NCBI GenBank assembly: GCA_963845425.1
Contig: CAWJSC010000002.1
Span: 124,001-188,000 of the forward strand
DNA: 64,000 nt
Reading direction: 5' to 3'
Source: DATDAH01 sp963845425
GTDB lineage: Bacteria > Actinomycetota > Acidimicrobiia > Acidimicrobiales > DATDAH01
Below the pieces are notes generated by a model that worked only from the letters and a program-made list of their open reading frames with translations, was not told where the DNA came from and made no database searches. The position numbers and the translations under genes were made by a program. This document shows, piece by piece, positions 1 to 10,568 of this stretch. How positions within the stretch are numbered: position 1 is the stretch's first letter; every line of letters starts with the position of its first letter.

Positions 1-682
1 CCTCGCCGGCGGTCGCCAGCAGCTCGACCACCGTGGGCTCGGCCAGGAAGACGTCCACGGCGCGGTCGATGGTGAGTCCGCCGGCGCCGGGGAGCTCGGG
101 GAACGGCACCGTCGCCCGCAGGCGGCCCACCGTGCGCCCTTGGCGGTTCGCCTCGCGAACGACCGCCACCGCCACCAGGGCCGACGAGCGGTCGACGGCT
201 TCGGCCCCCGAGCGGTACGTCCAACTGACGCTCTCGCCGGGGTCGAGGTCCACCGGAGCCACATCGGGATCGCACAGCCCGGGGTCGGGCACGGCCAGCT
301 CCACGCGGAGCGAGGCCTCCCCGGCCGCGATCAGACGGTCCCGCAGCGCGCCGTTCCCGGGGGTCCCGGCCTGTCGTGGAGCAACACCCTCCGGGCCGAT
401 GGCGGGACGACCCGGGCCGTCGCACTCGTCGCTCCGGTACCAGGCCGGCTGATCCGAGGTGTTGGTCAGTCGGAGCGTGGCCGTGGCCTCCGCCAGGGGC
501 TGGTCCTCCACCTTCACCACGAGCGTGACCCGCAGGCGGTCGCCCTCGGCCACGTCCCGCCCCGCCGCCGTCGAGCCCTCGTCCCGGAAGGCCACCACCA
601 GCCCCGTCGCCGCGACGGCGACCAGCGCGACCACCGCGGCGACGTTGCGGGCCAGCCGGCGACGGGAGACCGCGGCAGTCAT
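1..682 (-). CDS. Membrane-anchored or secreted hypothetical protein, 3' part outside window
   Basis: The minus-strand frame is open from an ATG at 682 to the window edge, giving 227 residues without a stop. After a short basic stretch (SRRRLARN) comes a hydrophobic helix of about 20 residues rich in Val and Ala, which acts as a signal or anchor. The rest looks like a beta-rich extracellular region (RVTLVVKVEDQPL, ATATLRLTNTS) of the kind seen in actinobacterial Ig-like or DUF4352-type proteins; I do not recognise a specific family. A TAGGTC box at 694-699 lies 11 bases before the start, so the leader would be very short. The gene follows the nurA stop by 67 bases on the same strand and could be the tail of that transcript. 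Function unknown. Confidence 0.7.
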   Translation of the reverse strand, partial: MTAAVSRRRLARNVAAVVALVAVAATGLVVAFRDEGSTAAGRDVAEGDRLRVTLVVKVEDQPLAEATATLRLTNTSDQPAWYRSDECDGPGRPAIGPEGVAPRQAGTPGNGALRDRLIAAGEASLRVELAVPDPGLCDPDVAPVDLDPGESVSWTYRSGAEAVDRSSALVAVAVVREANRQGRTVGRLRATVPFPELPGAGGLTIDRAVDVFLAEPTVVELLATAGE

Positions 683-749
683 GCTCTCTCATCGACCTAC
701 CGCCCCCGGGTCCTTAGCTCCGCCCCCGACGCCGTCGGAGGAACCGCCC

Positions 750-1667
750 TCAGGGGGCCGTGGCTTCGCGGAGGGCGCGGAACCAGAGGCGGGAATCGCC
801 CAGGCGGCGTTTGAGCTCCCTCTCGAGACCCCCGATGGGGTACAGGTTCTGGGGCGCCCGGGGGTCCTTGTGGCCCTCGGAGGCGAAGCGGGGCAGCGAG
901 GCGGTGACCCGGTCGGCCAGGGCGAACAGCTCGGGGCCGCTGACGTCGTCGCCGGCTTCACAGCGCACGACGCCGGACCAGCCGTGGAGGATGGGCGTCG
1001 GCAGGCGCAGGTACCAGGCGGGGCGGCCCGCCCCCAGGCGGAAGACCGGGGTGCGCTGGCCGGGGGCCAGAGCGGCGACCACGCGCTGGGACAGCTCCTC
1101 GGGCAGGTAGGGCGTGGGGTGGGTCTTCACGTAGCCGACGGCGTGCTTGACGCCGTGACGGCGGCCGCTCAGCGGGCCGTCGGTGATGAGCAGGGCGTCG
1201 GGGCCGACCACCGCCGACCGGGCCACCTCGGCCTCCAGCTCGGCCATCCGCTTGTGCAGGGCGTCGACGAAGACCATCGACTCGTCGGAGGTGATGCCGT
1301 AGTGGGCGAAGGTGCCGTGGCGGGTGGCGATGTCGCGGGCCGCCTTGTCCGGGGCCAGGAACTCGTGGCGGACCTCAGCCGTGATCACTTCAGCCCGGCT
1401 GTCGCAACGCACGACCCCCGCGCCGTACGAGACACAGCGGCCCCGTCGGGCCTCACCCGAGTCGAGGGTGACGACCACGTTGGCCTCGATGCGCTGCACG
1501 CCGTCGACGAAGAACACGGTGCCGACCGGCTCCCCACCGGGCGACTGCGGCTCCCAGTGCTTCGGGTCACACTCGAGGTCCAGGACCGCCGGCTCCTGCG
1601 GGGCGTAGCCCCCCTCCTCGGTCGGCGACCCGTACTCCGGCGCCCACGGCTCGACGGCCAGCCTCAC
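750..1667 (-). CDS. nurA: NurA-domain 5'-3' nuclease
   Basis: 305 residues. The N-terminal half carries FFVDGVQRIEA, matching the first acidic motif of NurA nucleases (hhxDG), and the middle has LLITDGPLSG followed by GYVKTH, the second conserved NurA block. The C-terminal stretch with PQNLYPIGGLERELKRRLGD also fits the family. NurA is a Mn-dependent nuclease that works with the HerA hexamer to trim DNA ends. The GTG start at 1667 overlaps the sbcC stop by four bases (GTGA), so translation is probably coupled, and it is the last gene of the herA-sbcD-sbcC-nurA operon. The context strongly supports the assignment. The precise cleavage polarity in bacteria is inferred from archaeal relatives. 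Confidence 0.85.
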   Translation of the reverse strand: MRLAVEPWAPEYGSPTEEGGYAPQEPAVLDLECDPKHWEPQSPGGEPVGTVFFVDGVQRIEANVVVTLDSGEARRGRCVSYGAGVVRCDSRAEVITAEVRHEFLAPDKAARDIATRHGTFAHYGITSDESMVFVDALHKRMAELEAEVARSAVVGPDALLITDGPLSGRRHGVKHAVGYVKTHPTPYLPEELSQRVVAALAPGQRTPVFRLGAGRPAWYLRLPTPILHGWSGVVRCEAGDDVSGPELFALADRVTASLPRFASEGHKDPRAPQNLYPIGGLERELKRRLGDSRLWFRALREATAP

Positions 1668-4060
1668 GCGTCGACCCGGGTGACCGTGCTGGTCGACGGG
1701 CCCTTGCGGACCTCGAAGCGGACGGGGAGGCGCTCGGCCAGCTCCCGGACGTGGCTGACCACACCGACCATGCGGCCGGACGCCCCCAGCTCCTCGAGGG
1801 CGGTGGCCACGATGTCGAGGGTGTCCAGGTCGAGGGAGCCGAAGCCCTCGTCACAGAAGATCGACTCCAGACGGGCACTGCCACCCGCCGCGAGGTCGGC
1901 CACCTGGTCGGCCAGGGCCAGGGCCAGGGCGAGGGAGGCCAGGAAGGTCTCGCCCCCCGACAAGGTCTTTGCCCCCCGCACGGCATCGGCATTGGCGTGG
2001 TCGACGACGGCGAAATTGGCCCCGCCGCTGTCCAGGGTGAGGGCGTAGGCCCCGGCCGACAGCTCGTCGAGGATCTCGGTGGCCCCCACGACGAGGCGCT
2101 GGAGAGCCTCGTCCAGGATCCACTTCTCGAAGTTGTTGGCCCGGAGGTGGTAGCCGAGCGACTCGGCCACCTCCTGCTGTTCGACCAGGCCCGCCCGCTG
2201 GGCCTCCAGCTCGGCCGCCTTGGCCCGGTCCTTGACCAGGCCCTCGTGGCGACCACGGGCCCGTTCTCGAGCCTCGGTCGCCGCGTCCCGCGGGTCGCGG
2301 CCATCGACGGCTACGTCCAGCTCGATGCAGGTCTCCCGGATGCGGAACTCGATCTCGCCCCGCTCCCGTTCCGCCTCGGCGACCTTCCCCCGAAGCGCGA
2401 CCGACCGCTCCTCCAGCTCGGGCCGGGTCTCGTCGGCCCACGCCACGAGCGCGCTCCACGCTCCGCCGAGGTCCGAACGGTCGGCGCCGGGCGGCGTGAG
2501 GACCGCCAGTCGGTCCCGGGTCTCGTCGAAGCGGGACCAGAGCGCTCTCTCGTCGTCCGCCAGCGTCGCCGCCCGCCTCTCGGCCGCCTCCATCTCCCGG
2601 CGCCGGCTGCGCTCGGTCTCCCGGGCGGTCTTCACGTCCTGGTCGCGGCGATCCAGCTCCGCCAGCGCCGCCGTCGTGGCGGACTCGTCTGGACCGTCCC
2701 CCAGCTCGGCGTCGAGGCCGGCCAGGCCCTCGCGCACCTCGTCGAGCTTGGCGGTGACCCCGGCGAGCTTGTTCTGGGCCTCCCGTTCGGCGTCGTGAGC
2801 GGTGCGCATGGCGGTCGTCGCCGTCTCGAGGGCCGCGTCGGCGGCGGCGACGTCGGGCGCATCGCGGTGGCTGGGGACGTCGTGCACGACCTGGCGACAC
2901 ACCGGGCAGGGGGCGCCCGCGACGAGGTCACGCGCGATGGCCGCCGCACGATCCATGTCCTTGGCCGTGACCACGGCGACCTGGGCCGCGGCGTAGGCGG
3001 CGTCGGCCTCCTCCCGCACCGCGACGGTCGCGGCCAGGACCTCGGTCCGCTCGACCTCCATGACCGTCCCCGTCTCGATGCGGGCCGACTGCTCGGTGCG
3101 CCGGGCCAGGCGGGTGAGCCGCTCACGCAGGGCGACCCGGTCGGGCTGGTCGACCGTCGCCTTCTCGGCGACGTCGAGGAAGCCCTCGGCCGCGAGGTGG
3201 TCCTTGCGGGCCTGCTCCAGCTCGAGACGGGCGGCGTCGACCTTGCTGGCCAGGCGGGCCACGTCGCCGGGCACGGCCAGCCCGGTCAGCGCCGCGACCC
3301 GCTCGGCGACCTCGTCCCGCTCGGCGGTGGCCACGGTGATCGTGGTGACCAGCTCGTCGAGGCGCGGCCGGGCCTCGTCGATGCGCTCGACCAGCCGATC
3401 GAGCACGCCGACCCGACGCTCCGCCTCGACCAGGATCTCCTCGGACGCGTCGGCCAGGGAGGCGAGCTGGCCATCGAGCGTGTCGACCGAGCCCGCCGCC
3501 ACCGCGGCCCGGGACCGGGCGCCCTGGCCCATGGCCTCGTAGAGGCCGAGGTCGAGGAGGACCAGGAGCATGTCCTGGCGGTCGGCGGGCGTGGCGTGCA
3601 GCAGCGCGGCGAATCGGCCCTGGGGCAGGACCACGCAGGTGCAGAAGTGGTCGAAGCTGAGGCCGAGGAGGTCCTCGACCGCGGCCGACAGCGCGTCGGC
3701 GTCCCCCGCCAGCGTCTCGGTCGACCCGTCGGGGAACCGGCGCTCGAGCCGAGCCTCCTTCGTCGTCCCCCCCGATTTCGTGGGCCGCACCACCCGGACC
3801 GCCGTGTAGCCGTCGCCGCCCACGGTGAAGTCGAGGCGTACCCGGGCCTGCTGCAGACCCTGGCTGATCACCGGGGCCACCGCCTTCTTGCCCAGCCGGG
3901 GGACCGAGCCGTAGAGGGCGAAGATCATGGCGTCGATCACGCTGGACTTGCCTGCGCCGGTCGGGCCGCTCAGGGCGAAGAGGTCGGCCCCCTCGAAGTC
4001 CACGGTGACGGTCTCCCGGAACGCGGTGAAGCCCTCGAGCTCGAGGCGCTCAGGCCGCAT
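1664..4060 (-). CDS. sbcC: SbcC/Rad50-type SMC ATPase of the end-processing nuclease
   Basis: 798 residues, shorter than E. coli SbcC but normal for actinobacteria. The N-terminal ATPase lobe has Walker A GPTGAGKSS at residues 32-40. Long charged coiled-coil arms follow (about 180-650), interrupted by a zinc hook CPVC at 385-388. The C-terminal lobe has the ABC signature LSGGETF and a Walker B-like IFCDEGFGSLD. SbcC dimerises through the hook and, with SbcD, clamps and nicks DNA ends and hairpins. The ATG at 4060 overlaps sbcD by 11 bases, and the stop overlaps the nurA GTG. No catalytic residue looks lost. Confidence 0.95.
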   Translation of the reverse strand: MRPERLELEGFTAFRETVTVDFEGADLFALSGPTGAGKSSVIDAMIFALYGSVPRLGKKAVAPVISQGLQQARVRLDFTVGGDGYTAVRVVRPTKSGGTTKEARLERRFPDGSTETLAGDADALSAAVEDLLGLSFDHFCTCVVLPQGRFAALLHATPADRQDMLLVLLDLGLYEAMGQGARSRAAVAAGSVDTLDGQLASLADASEEILVEAERRVGVLDRLVERIDEARPRLDELVTTITVATAERDEVAERVAALTGLAVPGDVARLASKVDAARLELEQARKDHLAAEGFLDVAEKATVDQPDRVALRERLTRLARRTEQSARIETGTVMEVERTEVLAATVAVREEADAAYAAAQVAVVTAKDMDRAAAIARDLVAGAPCPVCRQVVHDVPSHRDAPDVAAADAALETATTAMRTAHDAEREAQNKLAGVTAKLDEVREGLAGLDAELGDGPDESATTAALAELDRRDQDVKTARETERSRRREMEAAERRAATLADDERALWSRFDETRDRLAVLTPPGADRSDLGGAWSALVAWADETRPELEERSVALRGKVAEAERERGEIEFRIRETCIELDVAVDGRDPRDAATEARERARGRHEGLVKDRAKAAELEAQRAGLVEQQEVAESLGYHLRANNFEKWILDEALQRLVVGATEILDELSAGAYALTLDSGGANFAVVDHANADAVRGAKTLSGGETFLASLALALALADQVADLAAGGSARLESIFCDEGFGSLDLDTLDIVATALEELGASGRMVGVVSHVRELAERLPVRFEVRKGPSTSTVTRVDA

Positions 4061-5219
4061 CCTCGGCCTCCGGGTCGCTCAGCTCGTCGTGCAGCTCGCG
4101 GAAGAGCGTCAGCAGGCGGGGATCGTCGACGTCGCGCTCGGCCAGATACTCGGCGAACAGCTCGTCGGGTGAGCGGCCCAGGCGCACGGCCCGGGGGCCA
4201 CCGTCCTCGGCCTCGACCGGGCGGGCCGACACCTGCACGGCGTTGGGCAGTAGCGCCCGCACCTCCTCGGCCAACCCGGCCCGGGCGGGCTCGTCCACCT
4301 CGACCCGCAGCCAGGCGTCGCCCACCTCCTTGGCCAGCGCCCGGAGGTCGTCGACGGTCCCCCGCACCGTGTGGAGGGCGCGACCGGCGGTCAAGGGGAC
4401 GGGCCGCACCGACGCGGGCCGGCCGGGCTCGGCCTCGACGACGAGGACGGCCTTGCGGTCGGTCTCCTCACCGAAGTCCAGGGCCAGCGGCGAGCCGGGA
4501 TACCAGGCGGGACAGCCCGCCCCCGGCACCTGCTGGGTGCGGTGGAGGTGGCCGAGGGCCGCGTAGCTGAGCGACGCGGGGAAGGCGCCACCCGGCAGCT
4601 CGTACTGGAAGATCGTGTGGGCCGAGCGTTCGCCGCCGCCCATCGTCCCGCCCGTCACCATGGCGTGGGCCGCCAGCAGGTTCACCGCATCGGCCCCGTC
4701 GAGGCCCTCGGTCAGGTGGGCCACCAGCCGACGCAGCCGTTCGGCGTAGGTGGCCGAGTGGTCCGCGGCCTGCCGGCCCATGAGGTCGTCGGCCTTCACG
4801 ATCCCCCGCTGGGACACGAACGGCAGCAGCGCCAGGTTGACCGGCTCCCCCCCGGCCGTCTCGAAGTGGATCACGCCGCCCGCGTCGGCCTTGGCGGGCT
4901 CGGCCAGCAGCGTGACCTGCCCCAGCGCCAGCAGAGGTGTGACGGCGGCCAGCCGGCGGGGGTTGTCGTGGTTCCCGGCGATCACCACGACCTTCGCCCC
5001 GGTTCCGGCGAGGCCCAGGAGGTGCCGGTACACGATCGCCTCGGACTCCGGCGACGGGGCAGAGGTCTCGAACAGGTCGCCGGTGACCAGGACCAGGTCG
5101 ACGACCTCGGCCGCGGCGATCCCGGTGATCTCGGTCAGGACCGCCTCGTGCTCATCGGCCCGGCTCTGGCCCCGCATGGCCTTGCCCACGTGCCAGTCGC
5201 TGGTGTGGAGGAGCTTCAC
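4050..5219 (-). CDS. sbcD: SbcD/Mre11-type nuclease subunit
   Basis: 389 residues, the usual SbcD length. All calcineurin-like phosphoesterase motifs are visible: SDWHVG near residue 7, TGDLFE near 46, AGNHDNP near 81, then AAHAM and GHLHR further on. These bind two metal ions and cleave DNA 3'-5' and endonucleolytically. The C-terminal part is the variable capping and SbcC-binding region. The GTG start at 5219 lies four bases after the herA stop, and the gene runs 11 bases into sbcC, as expected for a co-translated pair. The protein is cytoplasmic and works on double-strand breaks and hairpins. Confidence 0.95.
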   Translation of the reverse strand: MKLLHTSDWHVGKAMRGQSRADEHEAVLTEITGIAAAEVVDLVLVTGDLFETSAPSPESEAIVYRHLLGLAGTGAKVVVIAGNHDNPRRLAAVTPLLALGQVTLLAEPAKADAGGVIHFETAGGEPVNLALLPFVSQRGIVKADDLMGRQAADHSATYAERLRRLVAHLTEGLDGADAVNLLAAHAMVTGGTMGGGERSAHTIFQYELPGGAFPASLSYAALGHLHRTQQVPGAGCPAWYPGSPLALDFGEETDRKAVLVVEAEPGRPASVRPVPLTAGRALHTVRGTVDDLRALAKEVGDAWLRVEVDEPARAGLAEEVRALLPNAVQVSARPVEAEDGGPRAVRLGRSPDELFAEYLAERDVDDPRLLTLFRELHDELSDPEAEDAA

Positions 5220-5223
5220 CGGC

Positions 5224-6897
<1,674 letters not shown>

Positions 6898-6962
6898 CGC
6901 TCGGACCGTACCGCGAGCCTGTGACCGCGACGTGGCTCGGTTCAGGAAGGTCCGCCCCGGCC

Positions 6963-7850
6963 TCACTCGCCGGCGGGGGTCGCTCCCGGGAACGCGGGGA
7001 ACCCGGCGCCGGAGCCTTCGCCCGGCTCGGACTCGCTCGGCCTGCGGGCGACATAGCCGACCAGCGCGATGGGCGCCCGCAGGGGAAGGCCCTCCCGCAC
7101 CCGCTCGGCCGCGGTCGCGACCGCCGAGGCCCGGAAGGCGTCCTCCCCCACTGCCTGGATCGCCTCGTAGGCGGGGCCGGTGGACGCGAGGGCCCGGGCG
7201 TAGGCCTCGGGATCGGCGAACTCCCAGACGAAGGGGATCTCGATCCGCTCGACGTCGATGAAGCCCAGCCCGGCGAGAAGGCCCTCGCCCGCACCCGGCC
7301 GCCCCAGAGCCACCATGGCGGCCTGGTTCGCCACCTTCTGCGGTGCGGCCAGGGTGAACGGGGTGAGGGCCCACGCGCCGGGCGACGCCTTGATGTGGCC
7401 CCAAACGGTGAGACCGATGCGACCGCCGGGACGTAGCACCCGGCGGGCCTCGACGACGGCGTCGGGGGTCGTCCCCCAGATGCCGCGGAAGCTGGTCACG
7501 ACGTCGAAGGCGCCGTCGACCCACGGGAGGTCGTGCATGTCGCCGACCCGAAGGTCGGCGTCGGGGCTGCGGTCCCGAGCCACCGCCACCAGGCGCTCGG
7601 AAGCGTCGATGCCGGCACAGGCGGCACCCCTCACCCCGGCCAGTTCCACCGCCAGGCCCGCGCCGCAGGCCAGGTCCAGTACGCGGTCGCCCGGCCCGAC
7701 GTCCAGGGCCTGGTGAAGGGCCAGGTACTCACGGACGTTGGCCGGCTCGCTCAGCGTGGCGAAGTCGACCGCCCGACGACCCCATCCCTCGTCCACCCCA
7801 CGCCAGTCCGGGTGGTCCTCACGGTCGTCGGACGAACGAGCGGTCGTCAC
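6963..7850 (-). CDS. Class I SAM-dependent methyltransferase
   Basis: 295 residues from GTG 7850. The Rossmann fold shows motif I VLDLACGAGLAVELAG around residues 55-70, an acidic end of strand 2 (CAGIDASE), GDMHDLPW as motif II and VLRPGGRIGLTVWG as the post-II region. These are UbiE/COQ5-like features. The substrate cannot be told from sequence; the C-terminal half has no recognisable acceptor motif. A TAGCTT box at 7857-7862 lies six bases before the GTG, which supports this start and a leaderless transcript. It ends 65 bases from the herA start on the same strand, so read-through into the repair operon is possible, but no functional link is evident. Confidence 0.85.
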   Translation of the reverse strand: MTTARSSDDREDHPDWRGVDEGWGRRAVDFATLSEPANVREYLALHQALDVGPGDRVLDLACGAGLAVELAGVRGAACAGIDASERLVAVARDRSPDADLRVGDMHDLPWVDGAFDVVTSFRGIWGTTPDAVVEARRVLRPGGRIGLTVWGHIKASPGAWALTPFTLAAPQKVANQAAMVALGRPGAGEGLLAGLGFIDVERIEIPFVWEFADPEAYARALASTGPAYEAIQAVGEDAFRASAVATAAERVREGLPLRAPIALVGYVARRPSESEPGEGSGAGFPAFPGATPAGE

Positions 7851-7899
7851 GGGCGAAAGCTAGCGCTCCTCGCCAACCAGCCGCGCCCGGCACGGCCGC

Positions 7900-8676
7900 C
7901 TAGGCCACGCCCAGGTTCAACCGGGCGAGGGTGCCGGACCCCTCCGCCGACAGGGACAGCGCCGTCCCGTCGGCCCGGGGGTCGCCGGCGATCCCGTCGG
8001 TGGCCCAGGTCGTGTTCGGGGGGCCGAACTCGGCGTACTCGCCCGTGGTGAAGACGTCCTCGGTGTAGGCCTCGTCGAAGTACACCTGGCTGGTGAGGAC
8101 GATGTCGTCGTCGCGGTGGACCCGCAGGTGGACGTGCACCGCCCGGCCCGGGTACCAGCCCGGGTAGATCGAGGTGAACTCGACGATGCCGTCATCGCCC
8201 GCCACCTGGGTCCCTCGCAGGAAGGTCGTGCCCTCCGCCTCGTCCTTGCCCCCGCCGCCGTCGGCGAAGGCCGAGTAGTCACCGGTGGCGTCGGTGTGCC
8301 AGATCTCCACGGCCGCCCCAGGCACGGGCGCACAGTCGGCGTCGACCACCCGGAGCCCCAGACGGAGGGGATGGCCCGGGTGTCCCTCGGTGATGTCCCG
8401 GCGGACGAACTGCTCGTCGAGCGGGAACGGTCCGGCGGTCTGTTCCGGCAAGAGGGTGCAGGTCCCCAGCCCGTCGAAGTCCGCCGCGGTCAGCGCGGTC
8501 GACGGGTTCGACCCGCCGCCGGCCACGGCGCTGGTGGGCGGCGCCGCACTCGACGGCGTCGGCCCGGCGGTCGTGGACGGCACAGCCTCGGCGCCACCGT
8601 CATCCCCGCCGCAGGCCGCGACGACCGCGGCGGCGGCCCCGGCCACGAGGAGCTCGCGGCGGGAGAGGGTGCGCAC
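7900..8676 (-). CDS. Exported intradiol ring-cleavage dioxygenase-like lipoprotein
   Basis: 258 residues. The N-terminus SRRELLVAG followed by Ala/Val and VAAC looks like a Tat signal with a lipobox, so the protein is likely exported folded and lipid-anchored. A Ser/Thr/Pro/Gly linker runs to about residue 65. The catalytic domain has LLPEQTAGPFP, AVEIWHTDATGDYS and IYPGWYPGRAVHVHLRVH. The Tyr and the two His of the last segments match the Fe(III) ligands of catechol and protocatechuate dioxygenases. Actinobacteria carry many such exported members with unknown aromatic substrates. The start is GTG 8676, with a TAGAAC box at 8683-8688 six bases upstream. Confidence 0.88.
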   Translation of the reverse strand: MRTLSRRELLVAGAAAAVVAACGGDDGGAEAVPSTTAGPTPSSAAPPTSAVAGGGSNPSTALTAADFDGLGTCTLLPEQTAGPFPLDEQFVRRDITEGHPGHPLRLGLRVVDADCAPVPGAAVEIWHTDATGDYSAFADGGGGKDEAEGTTFLRGTQVAGDDGIVEFTSIYPGWYPGRAVHVHLRVHRDDDIVLTSQVYFDEAYTEDVFTTGEYAEFGPPNTTWATDGIAGDPRADGTALSLSAEGSGTLARLNLGVA

Positions 8677-8864
8677 CGTCTCGTTCTACCGGGTCCGGGT
8701 GGCGAAGCGGCAGGCGGCATCGCCTTCGGCATCGGTGGCCTCGTCCCCTCGTCCCCGCAGGTGAACCCGGCGGCAGCCACGAGGAGGCCGGAGCGAATGG
8801 AGCCACACGCACCCGGGCCGCGATACTGAGCAACCTCAGACCACGAACCGGGGGAGACGGGTAC

Positions 8865-9725
8865 ATGCGGGGACGGATGACGGCGGCGTGTGTCGCCGCG
8901 GCACTGGTGCTCGCCGCCTGCGGAGGCGACGACGGGGGTGGTGGCGATGACCAGGCCTCGGGGGACACCGAGGCCCCGGCCGAGGAGACCACCACGACCA
9001 CCGCGGCCCCGGAGACGTTCCGCATCCTGGTGTCCAACGACGACGGCCATGAGGGCGTCGGCGACGGCCTCGACGCCCTGGTCGAGGGCCTGCTCACGCT
9101 GGAGGACGTCGAGGTCACCGTCTCGATCCCCCTCGAGGACCAGAGCGGCACCAGCGACAGCACGGAGCCGGGCGAGCAGGCCACCAGCGAGGTGACGACC
9201 CTGTCGGGTTACCCGGCGACAACGGTCGCCGGGTTCCCCGCCGACGCCGTGGAGCAGGGCCTCGCCGCCATGGCCGAGCCCCCCCACCTCGTGGTGACCG
9301 GCATCAACTTCGGTCAGAACATCGGGCCGATCACCGAGCTCTCGGGGACCGTCGGCGCCGCCCGTACCGGGGCGCGGGGCGGGATCCCGGCGCTGGCCGT
9401 CAGCCAGGGCATCTTCGTCAACGGTGGCCCCGAGCCCGACTACCCGGCCGCGGTCGAGCTGGCCCTGGGCTGGATCACCGAGCACCGCGACGAGCTGGTG
9501 GCGGCCGAGCCGGTCGATGGTGTCGCCGAGGTGACCAACCTGAACGTCCCCACCTGCCCGACGGGCGAGCTCAAGGAGCTGGTCGAGGTCCCGGTGGCCA
9601 CCGAGGCCGAGGTCGCCGGCTTGGACTACGGCGCGGTCGACTGCGAGGCCCCGCAGACCGATCCCCCCAACGATGTGGTCGGGTTCCTCGCCGGTTACCC
9701 GGTGCTGAGCGAACTGACCGCCTGA
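8865..9725 (+). CDS. SurE-family nucleotidase-like lipoprotein
   Basis: 286 residues. Residues 1-19 form a lipoprotein signal ending LAAC, followed by an acidic Gly/Asp and Thr-rich linker to about 47. The SurE domain follows: ILVSNDDGHEG (metal-binding Asp pair), LEDQSGTSDS, VVTGINFGQNIG and SGTVGAARTGA, so the active-site residues of SurE 5'/3'-nucleotidases appear intact. Ordinary SurE is cytoplasmic; this one appears to be exported and anchored, so it may dephosphorylate extracellular nucleotides or other phosphoesters. A GGGGGAG ribosome site precedes the ATG. It is divergent from the dioxygenase lipoprotein across about 190 bases that contain a GATACT -10 candidate. Confidence 0.87.
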   Translation: MRGRMTAACVAAALVLAACGGDDGGGGDDQASGDTEAPAEETTTTTAAPETFRILVSNDDGHEGVGDGLDALVEGLLTLEDVEVTVSIPLEDQSGTSDSTEPGEQATSEVTTLSGYPATTVAGFPADAVEQGLAAMAEPPHLVVTGINFGQNIGPITELSGTVGAARTGARGGIPALAVSQGIFVNGGPEPDYPAAVELALGWITEHRDELVAAEPVDGVAEVTNLNVPTCPTGELKELVEVPVATEAEVAGLDYGAVDCEAPQTDPPNDVVGFLAGYPVLSELTA

Positions 9726-9777
9726 TCGTCGGCCCCCGATCCGGAGTGGTCGCTCCCCGCTCGGTAGCGTCGCCCCG

Positions 9778-10485
9778 GTGAGCGACAGCATCCTCTCCTA
9801 CGACCTCGACGGCGACGTCGCCGTCCTCCGCCTCGACGACGGCAAGGCCAACGCCATCGGCCCGGCCACCGTCGGCGCCCTCGACGAGGCCCTGACCCGG
9901 GCCGAGGGCGAAGCCGGCGCGCTGCTGTTGACCGGCCGCGAGGGCAAGTTCTCCGCCGGCTTCGACCTGTCGGTGATGACCTCGGGCGAGGCGGCGATGC
10001 AGAGCCTCGTGCAGAGCGGGGCCGAGCTTCTGGTCCGGTGGTACGCCAGCCCCCTGCCGACGGTGGTCGCCTGCACCGGCCACGCGCTGGCCATGGGCAG
10101 CCTCCTGCTCCTCGCCAGTGACACCCGGATCGGGGCCGAGGGCCCCTTCAAGCTCGGCCTCAACGAGGTGGCGATCGGCATGGGCCTGCCCATCTTCGCC
10201 GTCGAGCTGGCCCGCGACCGCCTGTCGCCGCGGGCCTTCACGGCCGCCACCATCCAGGGCCGGGTCTACGACCCCGCCGGGGCCGTCGACGCGGGCTACC
10301 TCGACCTCGTGGTCGCCGTCGACGAACTGGCGGCGACGGCCCGCGAGGAGGCCGGCCGCCTGGCCCAGCTCCGTCGCGGGGCGGTCAGCCACACCAAGGC
10401 CCGGGCCCGGCAGGCCACCGTCGACCGGATCCTGTCCACCCTCGCCGAGGACATGGCCGCCACCGGCATGCCCGACCCCCGCTGA
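9778..10485 (+). CDS. Crotonase-fold enoyl-CoA hydratase/isomerase family protein
   Basis: 235 residues, slightly short for the family. The first oxyanion-hole strand is GREGKFSAGFDLSVM (about residues 52-66), and the second is in the ACTGHALAMGSLLLLASD region. The usual Glu positions of enoyl-CoA hydratases are not clearly kept, so hydratase activity is uncertain. The start is GTG 9778, seven bases after a TAGCGT box (9765-9770), which suggests a leaderless transcript. Two strong hairpins follow the stop. The neighbours (SurE lipoprotein, MOSC protein) do not define a pathway. Confidence 0.88.
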   Translation: MSDSILSYDLDGDVAVLRLDDGKANAIGPATVGALDEALTRAEGEAGALLLTGREGKFSAGFDLSVMTSGEAAMQSLVQSGAELLVRWYASPLPTVVACTGHALAMGSLLLLASDTRIGAEGPFKLGLNEVAIGMGLPIFAVELARDRLSPRAFTAATIQGRVYDPAGAVDAGYLDLVVAVDELAATAREEAGRLAQLRRGAVSHTKARARQATVDRILSTLAEDMAATGMPDPR

Positions 10486-10487
10486 CG

Positions 10488-10540
10488 CCGGTCCCGTCCT
10501 GGGACCGGAACCCGCGTCCCGACCCAAATCCCGGACGCGG
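10488..10540 (+). terminator. Two tandem GC-rich hairpins after the crotonase gene
   Basis: Hairpin one has arms CCGGTCCC (10488-10495) and GGGACCGG (10501-10508). Hairpin two has arms CCGCGTCC (10512-10519) and GGACGCGG (10533-10540). Both arm pairs are perfect 8-mers directly after the stop codon. There is no T-tract, as is common for actinobacterial terminators. Confidence 0.6.
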
Positions 10541-10568
10541 AACGGGCCGGTGGGGCAGGCTGGTGGGC

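Noticed and set aside
1751..4570. A 939-residue plus-strand open frame
   Set aside because: It is antisense to sbcC and sbcD, whose protein motifs are unmistakable; long antisense frames are expected at this GC content. It has Gly/Arg/Leu-biased composition and no domain.
8490..9791. A 433-residue minus-strand frame over the SurE gene
   Set aside because: The plus strand encodes a full SurE domain with intact motifs; the minus frame has low-complexity Gly/Arg sequence.
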